A stretch of DNA of 64,000 bases from an uncultured Bacteroidales bacterium (lineage in GTDB: Bacteria; Bacteroidota; Bacteroidia; Bacteroidales; P3). Under the pieces are notes generated by a model that did no database searches, had not been told where the DNA came from, and saw nothing but the letters and a program-made list of their open reading frames with translations. The stretch's first letter is position 1. Each line of letters opens with the position of its first letter. Shown here piece after piece: positions 32,917-40,822 of this stretch. The DNA lies in NCBI GenBank assembly GCA_910586395.1, contig CAJUFX010000009.1, positions 44,240 to 108,239 of the forward strand, in the 5' to 3' direction. The translations under genes and the position numbers were made by a program.

Positions 32917-34581
32917 ATGCGGGTTTATCCGTATCGTCCGTCTTTTTACTTCCTTTTCTTTTGTTACGCGGCGGGCGTGCTGTGGGGCTTGGCTGCGGAC
33001 GGAACGGCCGGTCCGGTCTTGGGGCGGTTGTCGGTGGCTGTACCGTGGGGTGGGCCGTGGATAGCCGCTTTCGGGTTCTCGGGATTGTTGTTATCGGGTA
33101 TCTTGTGTTTCGGCCGACGGCCTGCCGTGCGGGCGGTGGCCGCCGTCTTGTTGGCCGCGGGTGGCGGCTATGTCAATGTCGCCTTAAGCCGCTCGGCGGG
33201 CGGCCGCTTGCCGGACGCCTGCCTTGACGGACGGAAGCGGATGTATGACGTGGAGGTGGCGGATTTCGGCAAGGCGACTGCCAAAAGTTGGAAAAAGACC
33301 GTGCGCGTATCGGCCTACTGCGAAACGGAGGGCGAATGGGTGGCGATCAGGGCGACATGGTGTCTGTATTTTCAGAAAGATTCGGCCGCGGCATCGCTGG
33401 CGCCCGGCGACCGTTTGACGGTCTATGCCGCCCCGACGCCCATAGACGCGGCGGTTTATGCGGGATACGCCCGCTCTATGCGCCGTCGTTATATTTACGA
33501 AAGCGCCTATGTGCCGCGCAGTGCCTGGCAGTTGGTGGAAACGGCCGCGGGGGATGGCGTGGCGACCGGCGGATGGTCGGGGCGGCATCCGGCGCACCGC
33601 TTGCGGCGCGCCGCCGGGCGCCTGCAAGCCCGGTTGACGGCGGGCTTGTCGCATCCTCGTCTGAACGAACGCGAACGCGGTATCGCCAAGGCCTTGGTCT
33701 TCGGAGACAAGTCGGATATGGATCCGGAGGTTCATCAGGCGTATCGCCATGCCGGCGTCGTGCATGTGCTTTGTGTTTCAGGCATGCACTTAGGCATCCT
33801 CTCGTGCTTGTTGTTGCTTTTGCTCAAAGGGCTTCGTGGGCACGCCGGCCGGTGGATCCGTTTCGGCATCGTCAGTCTGTTTCTGTGGGGGTATGCCCTC
33901 GTGACCGGTCTGTCTGCCTCTGTATGCCGTGCTGCCTGCATGTTCACGTTTGTGCAGGCCGGCCTTTGTTTCGGTCGCCGTCTGCCGATAGAACGATCGC
34001 TCGTGCTGTCGGCTTGGCTATTGTTGCTCATTCGGCCCGAATGGCTGTTGGATCTCGGCTTTTTGCTCTCTTATATGGCGGTCGGCGGCATCGTGTTTTT
34101 GCAGCCCAAGGCTTATCCGGCGGTGGTCGAAAAGCATAAGTTGTTAAAAAAAATCGTTGCGATGAGTGCGGTTTCCTGGGCGGCGCAATGCGCCACCGGG
34201 CCGTTGTCCGGCTATAGTTTCGGGCAGTTTCCTGTTTATTTCTGGGTCGCCAACTTGCTTGTCGCACCTTTGGCTTCGGTGCTTTTGCCCGTCGGGTTGG
34301 TCACCGGTCTGGCCGGTTTGACGGGGATGCCGGCCGCCGGAACCGGTTGGTTGACGGTGGGGTTGGCCGCGATATTGCAAGGCGGTATCGCGTGGATGAA
34401 TGATATGAGTCTGTGGATAGAACGATGGCCGGGTGCGATTTTGCCGGTAACATTGTCCGGGTTCGCCTGCCTGTGCTGTTACGGCCTATTGTATTGCGGC
34501 CGAATGGCCGTCGTCCGGCGGGAAAAACGGTATTGGCCGTATGTGGGCGGCTTGATATGGCTGATGTGTTGCCTGGCTTGA
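32917..34581 (+). CDS. comEC: ComEC/Rec2-family membrane protein
   Basis: Family known for the DNA channel of natural transformation. The ATG at 32917 is preferred to the TTG at 32905 that overlaps the previous gene. 554 residues with several hydrophobic helices at the N-terminus, a DUF4131-like outer domain (residues 90-210), and the conserved competence core HAGVVHVLCVSGMHLGILS (about residues 275-293) followed by many helices. The C-terminal metallo-beta-lactamase domain of long ComEC proteins is absent, as in other Bacteroidota. Whether the organism is competent cannot be told from this gene alone. Confidence 0.88.
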   Translation: MRVYPYRPSFYFLFFCYAAGVLWGLAADGTAGPVLGRLSVAVPWGGPWIAAFGFSGLLLSGILCFGRRPAVRAVAAVLLAAGGGYVNVALSRSAGGRLPDACLDGRKRMYDVEVADFGKATAKSWKKTVRVSAYCETEGEWVAIRATWCLYFQKDSAAASLAPGDRLTVYAAPTPIDAAVYAGYARSMRRRYIYESAYVPRSAWQLVETAAGDGVATGGWSGRHPAHRLRRAAGRLQARLTAGLSHPRLNERERGIAKALVFGDKSDMDPEVHQAYRHAGVVHVLCVSGMHLGILSCLLLLLLKGLRGHAGRWIRFGIVSLFLWGYALVTGLSASVCRAACMFTFVQAGLCFGRRLPIERSLVLSAWLLLLIRPEWLLDLGFLLSYMAVGGIVFLQPKAYPAVVEKHKLLKKIVAMSAVSWAAQCATGPLSGYSFGQFPVYFWVANLLVAPLASVLLPVGLVTGLAGLTGMPAAGTGWLTVGLAAILQGGIAWMNDMSLWIERWPGAILPVTLSGFACLCCYGLLYCGRMAVVRREKRYWPYVGGLIWLMCCLA

Positions 34582-34624
34582 GCGTTTCCGTATGGCGTAC
34601 ACTCAGGTGTTTTGCGCCGTGAAC

Positions 34625-35356
34625 CTAAAAAAGATATTTTTTCAGGAAATCCGAGGTCTTCTCCTCGGTCGGGATGCCCAATTTCTTGCGAAGATGGTAG
34701 ATCGTCGTTTCGATGGTCCGTACGGAACGGCGTGTCAACAAAGCCATGTCGCGCGTACTTTGTCCTAACGCCAGAAAAATACATAGCCTCAGTTCCGTTT
34801 CGCTCAAATCGGGCGCGAGTTGCGATAAATTTCCGGAGAAAGCCGGATACATGACATCGAACGTTGATTTGCAAGCCGTCCGCACGGCTTCCGTATCGAT
34901 GGAAGCCATGCAATCCTTGATTTCAGTGTATAAGGCGGTCCGTTTTTCCGCGGTTTTGGCGGTTTCCCATTTCTTCAAGGCGTATTCCAAGGTGCAGAGC
35001 GCTTCCGATCCTTGCAGGAATAACAAAGCCTGGTGTTGCCGCGCCACTGTTTCCGCCTCGTCTTCGGTGTGGATGCGAGCCGCCGACAGGATGGCGGGGC
35101 CCATTTTGAGCGCCGCCTCGAGGGCGGCCGCCGGATTTGTCATAGCTGTCGGTTTTTCAGTTGATTGATCTGCTTGGTCGTCCGCCAGATTCAAACTGAT
35201 CGTGCTGTCGTTTTCCATAACCGCCGGCGTGGCTTTGGGCGGTTTCTGCGCGGCCAAACGGCGTCTGCGGTCCCGGCGTCCCAAACTCAAAACCAATACG
35301 CCGCCTACGATCAGCAAGGCGGAAACCGTGATGAGAACCAAGAAAAACAACTTCAT
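34625..35356 (-). CDS. Membrane-anchored protein with LuxR-type helix-turn-helix
   Basis: 243 residues. The first 27 residues include one transmembrane helix (FFLVLITVSALLIVGGVLVL) followed at once by a basic cluster RRDRRRR, which places the rest in the cytoplasm. A polar linker (about 45-80) precedes a helical region. The C-terminal 65 residues are a GerE/LuxR helix-turn-helix: LSETELRLCIFLALGQSTRD, then RSVRTIETTIYHLRKKLG. There is no receiver or sensor domain visible. It may regulate genes while tethered to the membrane, or be released by proteolysis; both are inference. It shares the strand with the FKBP gene 22 bases upstream. Confidence 0.75.
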   Translation of the reverse strand: MKLFFLVLITVSALLIVGGVLVLSLGRRDRRRRLAAQKPPKATPAVMENDSTISLNLADDQADQSTEKPTAMTNPAAALEAALKMGPAILSAARIHTEDEAETVARQHQALLFLQGSEALCTLEYALKKWETAKTAEKRTALYTEIKDCMASIDTEAVRTACKSTFDVMYPAFSGNLSQLAPDLSETELRLCIFLALGQSTRDMALLTRRSVRTIETTIYHLRKKLGIPTEEKTSDFLKKYLF

Positions 35357-35378
35357 GATGTTTCGAACTTATTAAAGG

Positions 35379-35882
35379 TTAGGCGATGGATTCTTCCGCT
35401 GCTTTTATGTCTTCGGCCGTCGCTTGTCCGACCGCCAGAATCTGGCCTGTAAAAAACAAGGTTTCGCCGGAAAGCGGGTGGTTGAAATCCAGCGAAACGA
35501 TATCGTCTTTTATTTCCGTAATCAAGGCCTCATAAGTCGTTTCGTCGGCATCCACAATCGGGATGATGTTGCCTTCGTATATGTTTTCGGCCGCGTCTTC
35601 GGGCAAGCCTTCGAGCAGTTCGGCTTTGGGGACGCGTACGAGTTTCTCTTCGTCGTAGTCGCCGTAAGCTTCCGCCGGATTAAGGCTGAATGAAAACGAA
35701 TCGCCGGGCTGGAGATCCATGATTTTAGCTTCAAAAGTGTCCAGTAAAACGCCATGGCCTATGACGATTTCCATCGCGTCTTTTTCGCCTATTTCCTCTA
35801 TGATTTCCCCGTCCGCCTTGTCGAAGCGCAACGTATAAGTCAGTTTGACGAGCGTGTCTTTCGCTATTTTCATGCCGTTCAT
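35379..35882 (-). CDS. SlyD-like FKBP-type peptidyl-prolyl isomerase
   Basis: 167 residues. The N-terminus VKLTYTLRFDKADGEIIEE and IVIGHGVLLDTFEAKIMDL, then LNPAEAYGDYDEEKLVRV, are the SlyD-type FKBP halves with the insert-in-flap domain (about residues 75-130) between them. The C-terminal His/Cys-rich metal-binding tail of E. coli SlyD is missing; the protein ends in an acidic-polar helix. SlyD-type proteins accelerate proline isomerisation and act as chaperones. Start may be the ATG at 35882 or the one 9 bases later. Confidence 0.88.
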   Translation of the reverse strand: MNGMKIAKDTLVKLTYTLRFDKADGEIIEEIGEKDAMEIVIGHGVLLDTFEAKIMDLQPGDSFSFSLNPAEAYGDYDEEKLVRVPKAELLEGLPEDAAENIYEGNIIPIVDADETTYEALITEIKDDIVSLDFNHPLSGETLFFTGQILAVGQATAEDIKAAEESIA

Positions 35883-35905
35883 TTTCTATCTAAAACACTA
35901 ACTTA

Positions 35906-35934
35906 CAAAGGTAGTTAAAAAATAAGAAAAACAA
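35906..35934 (-). promoter_or_regulatory. Promoter of the FKBP gene
   Basis: On the minus strand: TTG (35934-35932), 18 bases, TACCTTTG (35913-35906), 24 bases before the ATG. The spacer is slightly short. Confidence 0.6.
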
Positions 35935-35944
35935 AAAAAAACCT

Positions 35945-35952
35945 TATCTTTG
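35945..35952 (+). promoter_or_regulatory. Candidate -7 element for xth
   Basis: TATCTTTG, an exact TAnnTTTG. The upstream side is an A-rich run without TTG. It would leave a leader of about 85 bases before the ATG at 36045. Confidence 0.5.
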
Positions 35953-36044
35953 TTCTCAAGAAAGGAAGATGCGTTGCGGTTCGGCATAGTTCAGGCAAAT
36001 TTGGCACAGCTTGGTTTGACCTGAGCCCCGGCGGCGTCTCGGTT

Positions 36045-36836
36045 ATGTTAACGGAAAGACAAGTGCTAAGAAAAATCATCACGTATAATGTCAACGGCAT
36101 TCGGGCGGCCGTGGCGAAAGGGTTTCTCGAATGGTTGGGCGAAAGCGGCGCGGATGTGGTCTGTCTGCAGGAGACCAAGGCGCAACCGGAGCAGATTCCG
36201 GTCGAGGCATTCACCGCTTTGGGGTACCGGATCTATATGTTTTCGGCTGAAAAGAAAGGTTACAGCGGGGTCGCGCTCCTGACCAAGATCCAGCCGGACC
36301 GCGTGCTGTCCGGCATGGGCATGCCGGATTACGACCGCGAGGGGCGGTTCATCCGCGCTGATTTCGGCGACGTGAGTGTCATCAGTGTCTATCATCCGTC
36401 CGGCACGTCGGGCGACGAACGGCAACGGTTCAAGATGCGCTGGCTGGCCGATTTCGAAAACTACGTCCTGCAATTGCGGGCCGAACGTCCTAAACTCGTG
36501 TTGTGCGGCGACTACAACATCTGTCACGAGGCCATCGATATACACGACCCGGTCCGTAACGCGAATTCATCGGGCTTTTTGCCGGAAGAACGCGATTGGA
36601 TGAGCGGTTTTCTCGCACAGGGCTTCACGGACAGTTTCCGTTATCTGTATCCGGAGGCGAAGGACCAATACACTTGGTGGAGTTTCCGGGCCGGAGCCCG
36701 TGGCAAGAACAAAGGGTGGCGCATCGATTACCTGATGTTGAGCGATAATTTGAAACCGCAACTGCAAGCGGCCTTTATTTTGCCGCAGGCCGTGCATTCG
36801 GACCATTGTCCGACCGGTATCGTCTTGAATATGTAA
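36045..36836 (+). CDS. xth: Exodeoxyribonuclease III
   Basis: AP endonuclease and 3'-5' exonuclease of base-excision repair. 263 residues from the ATG at 36045; a GTG at 36063 would give a start closer to that of relatives. Motifs in order: IITYNVNGIRAA (Asn), CLQETKAQ (catalytic Glu), VISVYHPSG, LCGDYNICHEAID (Asp, Asn), and the C-terminal SDHCPTGIVL (Asp-His). WRIDYLMLS is also typical. It divergently faces the FKBP gene. Confidence 0.94.
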   Translation: MLTERQVLRKIITYNVNGIRAAVAKGFLEWLGESGADVVCLQETKAQPEQIPVEAFTALGYRIYMFSAEKKGYSGVALLTKIQPDRVLSGMGMPDYDREGRFIRADFGDVSVISVYHPSGTSGDERQRFKMRWLADFENYVLQLRAERPKLVLCGDYNICHEAIDIHDPVRNANSSGFLPEERDWMSGFLAQGFTDSFRYLYPEAKDQYTWWSFRAGARGKNKGWRIDYLMLSDNLKPQLQAAFILPQAVHSDHCPTGIVLNM

Positions 36837-36853
36837 AGAAAAAACAATACACT

Positions 36854-37810
36854 ATGAAGAGCAAAATGTTTTCGAATGTCGGCCTGTTTCTATTGGCGGC
36901 GGGTTTGGGATTTTCTTGTGTCTCGTCCAAGAAGTACAACGAATTGCTGTCCAAAAGCGACGCCTGTGCCCAAAAGGGCGCGTCTTTGGAAAAAGAGAAC
37001 CTGCAATACAGCGAGGATCTGACCGAATGCAAGGCCAAAACCGATCTATTGGAAGAGCAGTTGCAGGCCGCCCGTACGGAGGCCGATACGATGCGCCGCG
37101 ATTATCTGTTGTGCAGCGAGGAACTGGCGCAAATGAAAAACAGTTATAAACAGATGGACAGCCGCTATAAGACAACGGTGTCAAGCAAGAATGAATTGGC
37201 CGAAGCGTTGAGTTTGCGTGAGGCCGAATTGGCGGATAAAGAAGCCGAGTTGGCGGAAAAGGAGAAAGCCTTGGCGGAGAAAGAGGCACGGGTCAATGAG
37301 TTGCAGGGGATTTTGGATCGGAAAGACGCCGAGATGAATGCGTTGTTGAATAAGGTAAACGACGCGCTTTTGGGTTTCAAGGACAAAGGACTGTCGGTTT
37401 ATACGAAAAACGGCAAGGTTTATGTGTCCATGGCTGAGAAGCTGCTGTTCGCCTCCGGCAGTTGGACGGTGGGGGCGGACGGTCGCGAGGCTTTGCGTGA
37501 ATTGAGCGGCATTTTGGCCCGCAATCCGGAAATTCAGGTCATGATCGAGGGACACACCGATAACGTGACGATGCGCGGCCGCGGCGATGTCAAGGACAAT
37601 TGGGATTTGAGCGTGATGCGGGCGACGGCCATCGCCAAAATCCTGCTGGAGAACAAAGAAGTGAATCCGGCGCAGATAGCGGCTTCCGGCCGCGGCGAAT
37701 ATATGCCGATCGCCAGCAATGAGGATGCGGAAGGCCGTGTCAAAAACCGCCGTACCGAAATCATCCTGACGCCTAAATTGGACGAATTGTTCCAGTTGCT
37801 TGGGAACTAA
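36854..37810 (+). CDS. OmpA-family lipoprotein with coiled coil
   Basis: The ATG at 36854 (MKSKMFSNVGLF) is chosen; the frame extension overlaps xth. 318 residues. A lipoprotein signal ends GFSC, the putative lipid-bearing cysteine at residue 22. Residues 25-190 are a long Glu/Lys/Ala-rich coiled coil, with repeated E-A-E-L-A-[DE]-K-E units around 125-150. The C-terminal OmpA domain (about 205-318) contains MIEGHTDNVTMRG and the Asp/Arg peptidoglycan-binding residues in DNWDLSVMRATA and NRRTEIIL. It likely tethers the outer membrane to peptidoglycan. A bidirectional terminator follows. Confidence 0.86.
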   Translation: MKSKMFSNVGLFLLAAGLGFSCVSSKKYNELLSKSDACAQKGASLEKENLQYSEDLTECKAKTDLLEEQLQAARTEADTMRRDYLLCSEELAQMKNSYKQMDSRYKTTVSSKNELAEALSLREAELADKEAELAEKEKALAEKEARVNELQGILDRKDAEMNALLNKVNDALLGFKDKGLSVYTKNGKVYVSMAEKLLFASGSWTVGADGREALRELSGILARNPEIQVMIEGHTDNVTMRGRGDVKDNWDLSVMRATAIAKILLENKEVNPAQIAASGRGEYMPIASNEDAEGRVKNRRTEIILTPKLDELFQLLGN

Positions 37811-37845
37811 GATGGTATCTCGGCCTTTCTGACACACCTTGGAAA

Positions 37846-37881
37846 GAAAAGGGGGGCATTATATTTTGCCTCCCTTTTTTT
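37846..37881. terminator. Bidirectional terminator between the OmpA gene and rlmN
   Basis: AGGGGGGCA (37850-37858) pairs with TGCCTCCCT (37867-37875), one G-T pair, loop of 8. A T7 tract follows on the plus strand and TTTTC on the minus strand. The stem includes the last codons and stop of rlmN. Confidence 0.75.
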
Positions 37882-38929
37882 GTTGCGACAGCAGTCCGCA
37901 AGCGGCTTCTATGTCCTCGCCCCGCGATTGGCGGAGTGTGGCGAAGAGGCCGTTTTTGCTTAGAAAATCCCGGAACAGGAACGCCTGTTCCGGGCTGGGA
38001 CGTAGGAACGGTTTACCCGGTACGGGGTGATACAGAATCAGGTTGACGCGGCAACCGGGGCAGACGGAAAGCAGTTTGACAAGGGCTTTGGCGTGGCGCA
38101 GACTGTCGTTCTGGCCGCCGAACAGAATGTATTCGAACGAAAGCCGGCGTTGGTGGCGGAAGTCGTAGTGTCTCAGCACTGCCAGTACATCGGCTATCGG
38201 ATAGGCTTTCTGCGCCGGAATCCATCGGGCGCGTTCGTCGGCGAACGGGCTGTGCAGGCTTACGGCCAAATGGCATTCGCTTTCATCCAAAAAACGTTTC
38301 ATGCCGGGAACGACGCCGACTGTAGAAACCGTGATGCGGCGCGGGCTAAACGCGAAGCCGTCGGCCGCCGTCAGCCGGTTGAGCGCGCGCAGGACTTCGT
38401 CCGTGTTGTCAAAGGGTTCCCCCATGCCCATGAAGACGAAACTGGATATGTCGTCGGCGAAAGGGAGACTGTAAAATTGGTTCAGGATTTGGGCGGCCGA
38501 GAGCGAGCGGTTGAAGCCTTGGTCGCCCGTGGCGCAGAAGCCGCAGTTCATGCGGCAGCCCGATTGGGAGGACACGCAGAGTGTGGCGCGGTCGCCGTCC
38601 GGGATATAGACGCATTCGACATAGGCCGGTTTTTCGCCGGCCTCGCTGATATTGAAAAGATATTTGCGCGTTCCGTCGGTCGAGACACGTTCGTCGTCCG
38701 GCGGCAGGTTGCCGAGGCGGAAATGTTGGTTCAGCCATGCGCGGTCCTGCAACCCCAGATTGCTCATGGCGTCGAACGAAGCGGCTTTTTGGCCGTAGAT
38801 CCATTGGGCGACTTGTTTGGCACGGTAGGCGGGAAACGGTGCGTCGGCCAGCAGGTCGGCGATTTCGGCGGGCGACAGGCCCAGTAAAACGGGGCGGACG
38901 TCCGTAGCGGCAGGCAGGTCGGAATTCAT
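37859..38929 (-). CDS. rlmN: Dual-specificity rRNA/tRNA methyltransferase RlmN
   Basis: RlmN puts a methyl group on C2 of A2503 in 23S rRNA and A37 in some tRNAs by radical-SAM chemistry. The ATG at 38929 (MNSDLPAATDVRP) is chosen over an upstream extension to 38995 that crosses the -7 elements. 356 residues. SQSGCRMNCGFCATG contains the CxxxCxxC cluster motif, and RGEDIEAACGLL near the C-terminus holds the cysteine that forms the methyl-transfer adduct. FVFMGMGEPFDNTDEVLRAL is also conserved. Confidence 0.95.
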   Translation of the reverse strand: MNSDLPAATDVRPVLLGLSPAEIADLLADAPFPAYRAKQVAQWIYGQKAASFDAMSNLGLQDRAWLNQHFRLGNLPPDDERVSTDGTRKYLFNISEAGEKPAYVECVYIPDGDRATLCVSSQSGCRMNCGFCATGDQGFNRSLSAAQILNQFYSLPFADDISSFVFMGMGEPFDNTDEVLRALNRLTAADGFAFSPRRITVSTVGVVPGMKRFLDESECHLAVSLHSPFADERARWIPAQKAYPIADVLAVLRHYDFRHQRRLSFEYILFGGQNDSLRHAKALVKLLSVCPGCRVNLILYHPVPGKPFLRPSPEQAFLFRDFLSKNGLFATLRQSRGEDIEAACGLLSQQKKGGKI

Positions 38930-38953
38930 GGCTTCAACATTGGCTAAGGACGG

Positions 38954-38961
38954 CAAAGTTA
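38954..38961 (-). promoter_or_regulatory. Candidate -7 element for rlmN
   Basis: CAAAGTTA reads TAACTTTG on the minus strand, 25 bases before the rlmN ATG. No TTG at the standard distance. Confidence 0.45.
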
Positions 38962-38973
38962 GATAAAAAATCG

Positions 38974-38981
38974 TACTTTTG
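38974..38981 (+). promoter_or_regulatory. Candidate -7 element for the dihydrouridine synthase gene
   Basis: TACTTTTG ends 12 bases before the ATG at 38994. The -33 region lacks a TTG at the usual spacing. It lies only 12 bases from the oppositely directed -7 of rlmN. Confidence 0.5.
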
Positions 38982-38993
38982 TCCGTTCGAATC

Positions 38994-39929
38994 ATGGAAT
39001 ATGTTTTAGCGCCGCTTGACGGTTTTACCGATTGCCGCTACCGGCAGGCTCACGCCGATACGATAGGTGGACTGTCGCGGGCCATCGCCCCTTTTGTCAC
39101 GTTGGTGGCGGGGCGGCGCGTGCGTCTGACGCATCTGCGGGATTTTTGGCCGGCGAACAACCGCGGCATGGCCGTGGAACCGCAGATTCTGGGCAATGAG
39201 GAAGCCTATTTTCCGGTCATGGCCGAGGCTTTGCGGGCATTGGGATACGATTGTCTGAATTGGAATCTCGGTTGCCCGATCCGTTCGGTGGCGGCCAAAC
39301 GCCGCGGGGCGGGATTGTTGCCGTATCCGGCTCAGGTGGACCGGTTTTTGGAGCGGGCGTTTGGCTGCGGCGGACTCGACATTTCGGTCAAAATCCGTTT
39401 GGGTTACCGCGACCGCGCGGAAATATGGCCGTTGCTGGAGGTCTTGAACCGTTATCCGTTGCGTTATGTGGCCATCCATCCGCGTACCGGTATTCAAGGC
39501 TATGGCGGGCAGCCCGATTGGGATTTTTTGGAAACGGTCTTGCCGCACGTACAGGCGCCGGTTTATTATAGCGGCGATATTTTTACGGAGCAAGACGCGC
39601 GGCGGTTGAATTTGCGTTTCCCGTCGATTCAGGTTTGTCTGTTGGGACGCGGGGTTTTGGCCGACCCGTTTCTGCCGTTGCGTCTGCAGGGCGAAACGAT
39701 TGAGGCGGAAACCGGCCGCAAGCGATGCCTGGCGTTAATGGAACGCTTGTATGAGAACCAATTGGCATACGGTATTCGGCCGCAATCCGTATTGAAACGC
39801 ATGAAACCCTATTGGGTACGGCTTGACCGGCAACGGTTCGGTCTCACGGAAGATTGGATGACGCGTATGAAGACCGTGCAGACGCTGGGCGATTATGCAG
39901 ATTTAATTAAAGAATATGGAAGCATTTGA
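38994..39929 (+). CDS. tRNA-dihydrouridine synthase
   Basis: Flavin enzyme that reduces uridine in tRNA D-loops. The ATG at 38994 (MEYVLAPLDGFTDCRYR) is chosen over the TTG at 38979. 311 residues. Family motifs: LAPLDGFTD at the N-terminus, NWNLGCPIRSVAAKRRGAG with the catalytic Cys, ISVKIRLGYRDR, AIHPRTGIQGYGGQPDW and VYYSGDIFT. The usual VxxxxGxGLL region is RGAGLLPYP. The specific Dus class is not assigned. The exonuclease gene overlaps its end by 14 bases. Confidence 0.9.
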   Translation: MEYVLAPLDGFTDCRYRQAHADTIGGLSRAIAPFVTLVAGRRVRLTHLRDFWPANNRGMAVEPQILGNEEAYFPVMAEALRALGYDCLNWNLGCPIRSVAAKRRGAGLLPYPAQVDRFLERAFGCGGLDISVKIRLGYRDRAEIWPLLEVLNRYPLRYVAIHPRTGIQGYGGQPDWDFLETVLPHVQAPVYYSGDIFTEQDARRLNLRFPSIQVCLLGRGVLADPFLPLRLQGETIEAETGRKRCLALMERLYENQLAYGIRPQSVLKRMKPYWVRLDRQRFGLTEDWMTRMKTVQTLGDYADLIKEYGSI

Positions 39930-40737
39930 GTTAAAATTGGGCAAACCGCTCTGTTTTTTCGATTTGGAAAGTACCGGTGTCGAAGTCGGTCGGGATCGTA
40001 TTGTGGAAATCGCCATCCTTAAAGTTTTTCCGGACGGTCATACGGAACGTTATGCACGCCGTGTCAATCCGGAGATGCCGATACCGCCGCAGGCTTCCGC
40101 CGTCCATCATATTTATGACGCCGATGTGGCGTTGGAACCTACGTTCAAGGCATTGGCGCCGGAAATCCTTAAATTTATCGGAAACAGCGATTTGGCCGGT
40201 TACAATTCCAATCATTTCGACGTGCCGCTGTTGGTGGAGGAATTTTTGCGCGCTGAAGTGGATTTCGATATCAAGGGACGCCGGCTCATCGACGTGCAGA
40301 CGATTTTTCATAAAATGGAGCCGCGGACGTTGAGCGGCGCCTGCCATTTCTATTTGGGTAAACGTTTGGACGGCGCCCATGCGGCCATGGCCGATACGGA
40401 GGCCACGTTTGAGGTGTTCAAGGCACAGATAGCACGTTACGAAAGTCAGCCTTACGAGAATCCGCAAACCGGCGAGTTGGAGATTAGCCCGGTGCAGAAC
40501 GATATGGATGCGCTGGCCACCTTGTCTATGCAGAAGCGTACGGCCGATTTGGCCGGATTCATCGTTTACGATGAGGCGGGGCGCGAAGTATTTAATTTCG
40601 GAAAATATAAAGGAATGGCGGTGGAAGCCGTGTTTGAGAAAGACCGCGGTTATTACGACTGGATGATGAAGGCGGAGTTTCCGTTATATACGAAGAAAAT
40701 ATTGACGGGCATACAACTCCGCAAGATGAGCCGGTAG
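39916..40737 (+). CDS. DEDDh 3'-5' exonuclease
   Basis: A DnaQ-like exonuclease of 273 residues. Exo I FFDLESTGVEVGRDRIVEIA (Asp, Glu), Exo II AGYNSNHFDVPLL (Asp), Exo III HAAMADTEATFEVF (His, Asp) are all intact. The C-terminal 65 residues form a second small domain, starting FNFGKYKGMAVEAVFEKD, similar to the short C-terminal domain of ExoX-type nucleases. It could be a proofreading subunit or a general repair nuclease; no polymerase partner lies nearby. It overlaps the dihydrouridine synthase gene by 14 bases and ends before a strong palindrome. Confidence 0.85.
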   Translation: MEAFELKLGKPLCFFDLESTGVEVGRDRIVEIAILKVFPDGHTERYARRVNPEMPIPPQASAVHHIYDADVALEPTFKALAPEILKFIGNSDLAGYNSNHFDVPLLVEEFLRAEVDFDIKGRRLIDVQTIFHKMEPRTLSGACHFYLGKRLDGAHAAMADTEATFEVFKAQIARYESQPYENPQTGELEISPVQNDMDALATLSMQKRTADLAGFIVYDEAGREVFNFGKYKGMAVEAVFEKDRGYYDWMMKAEFPLYTKKILTGIQLRKMSR

Positions 40738-40768
40738 CGGGTCGGAGTCCGGAACCGGACACCGGATT

Positions 40769-40808
40769 AAAAGGAAAAGGCGCTTGAATTCAAGCGCCTT
40801 TTCCTTTT
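40769..40808. terminator. Perfect 40-base palindrome, bidirectional terminator
   Basis: The two 20-base arms, starting AAAAGGAAAAGGCGCTTGAA, are exact reverse complements with no loop; a folded RNA would have a short AATT loop. T-rich arms on both ends fit termination of the exonuclease gene from the left and the S8 peptidase gene from the right. Confidence 0.85.
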
Positions 40809-40822
40809 GCAGCGAACCGGAC

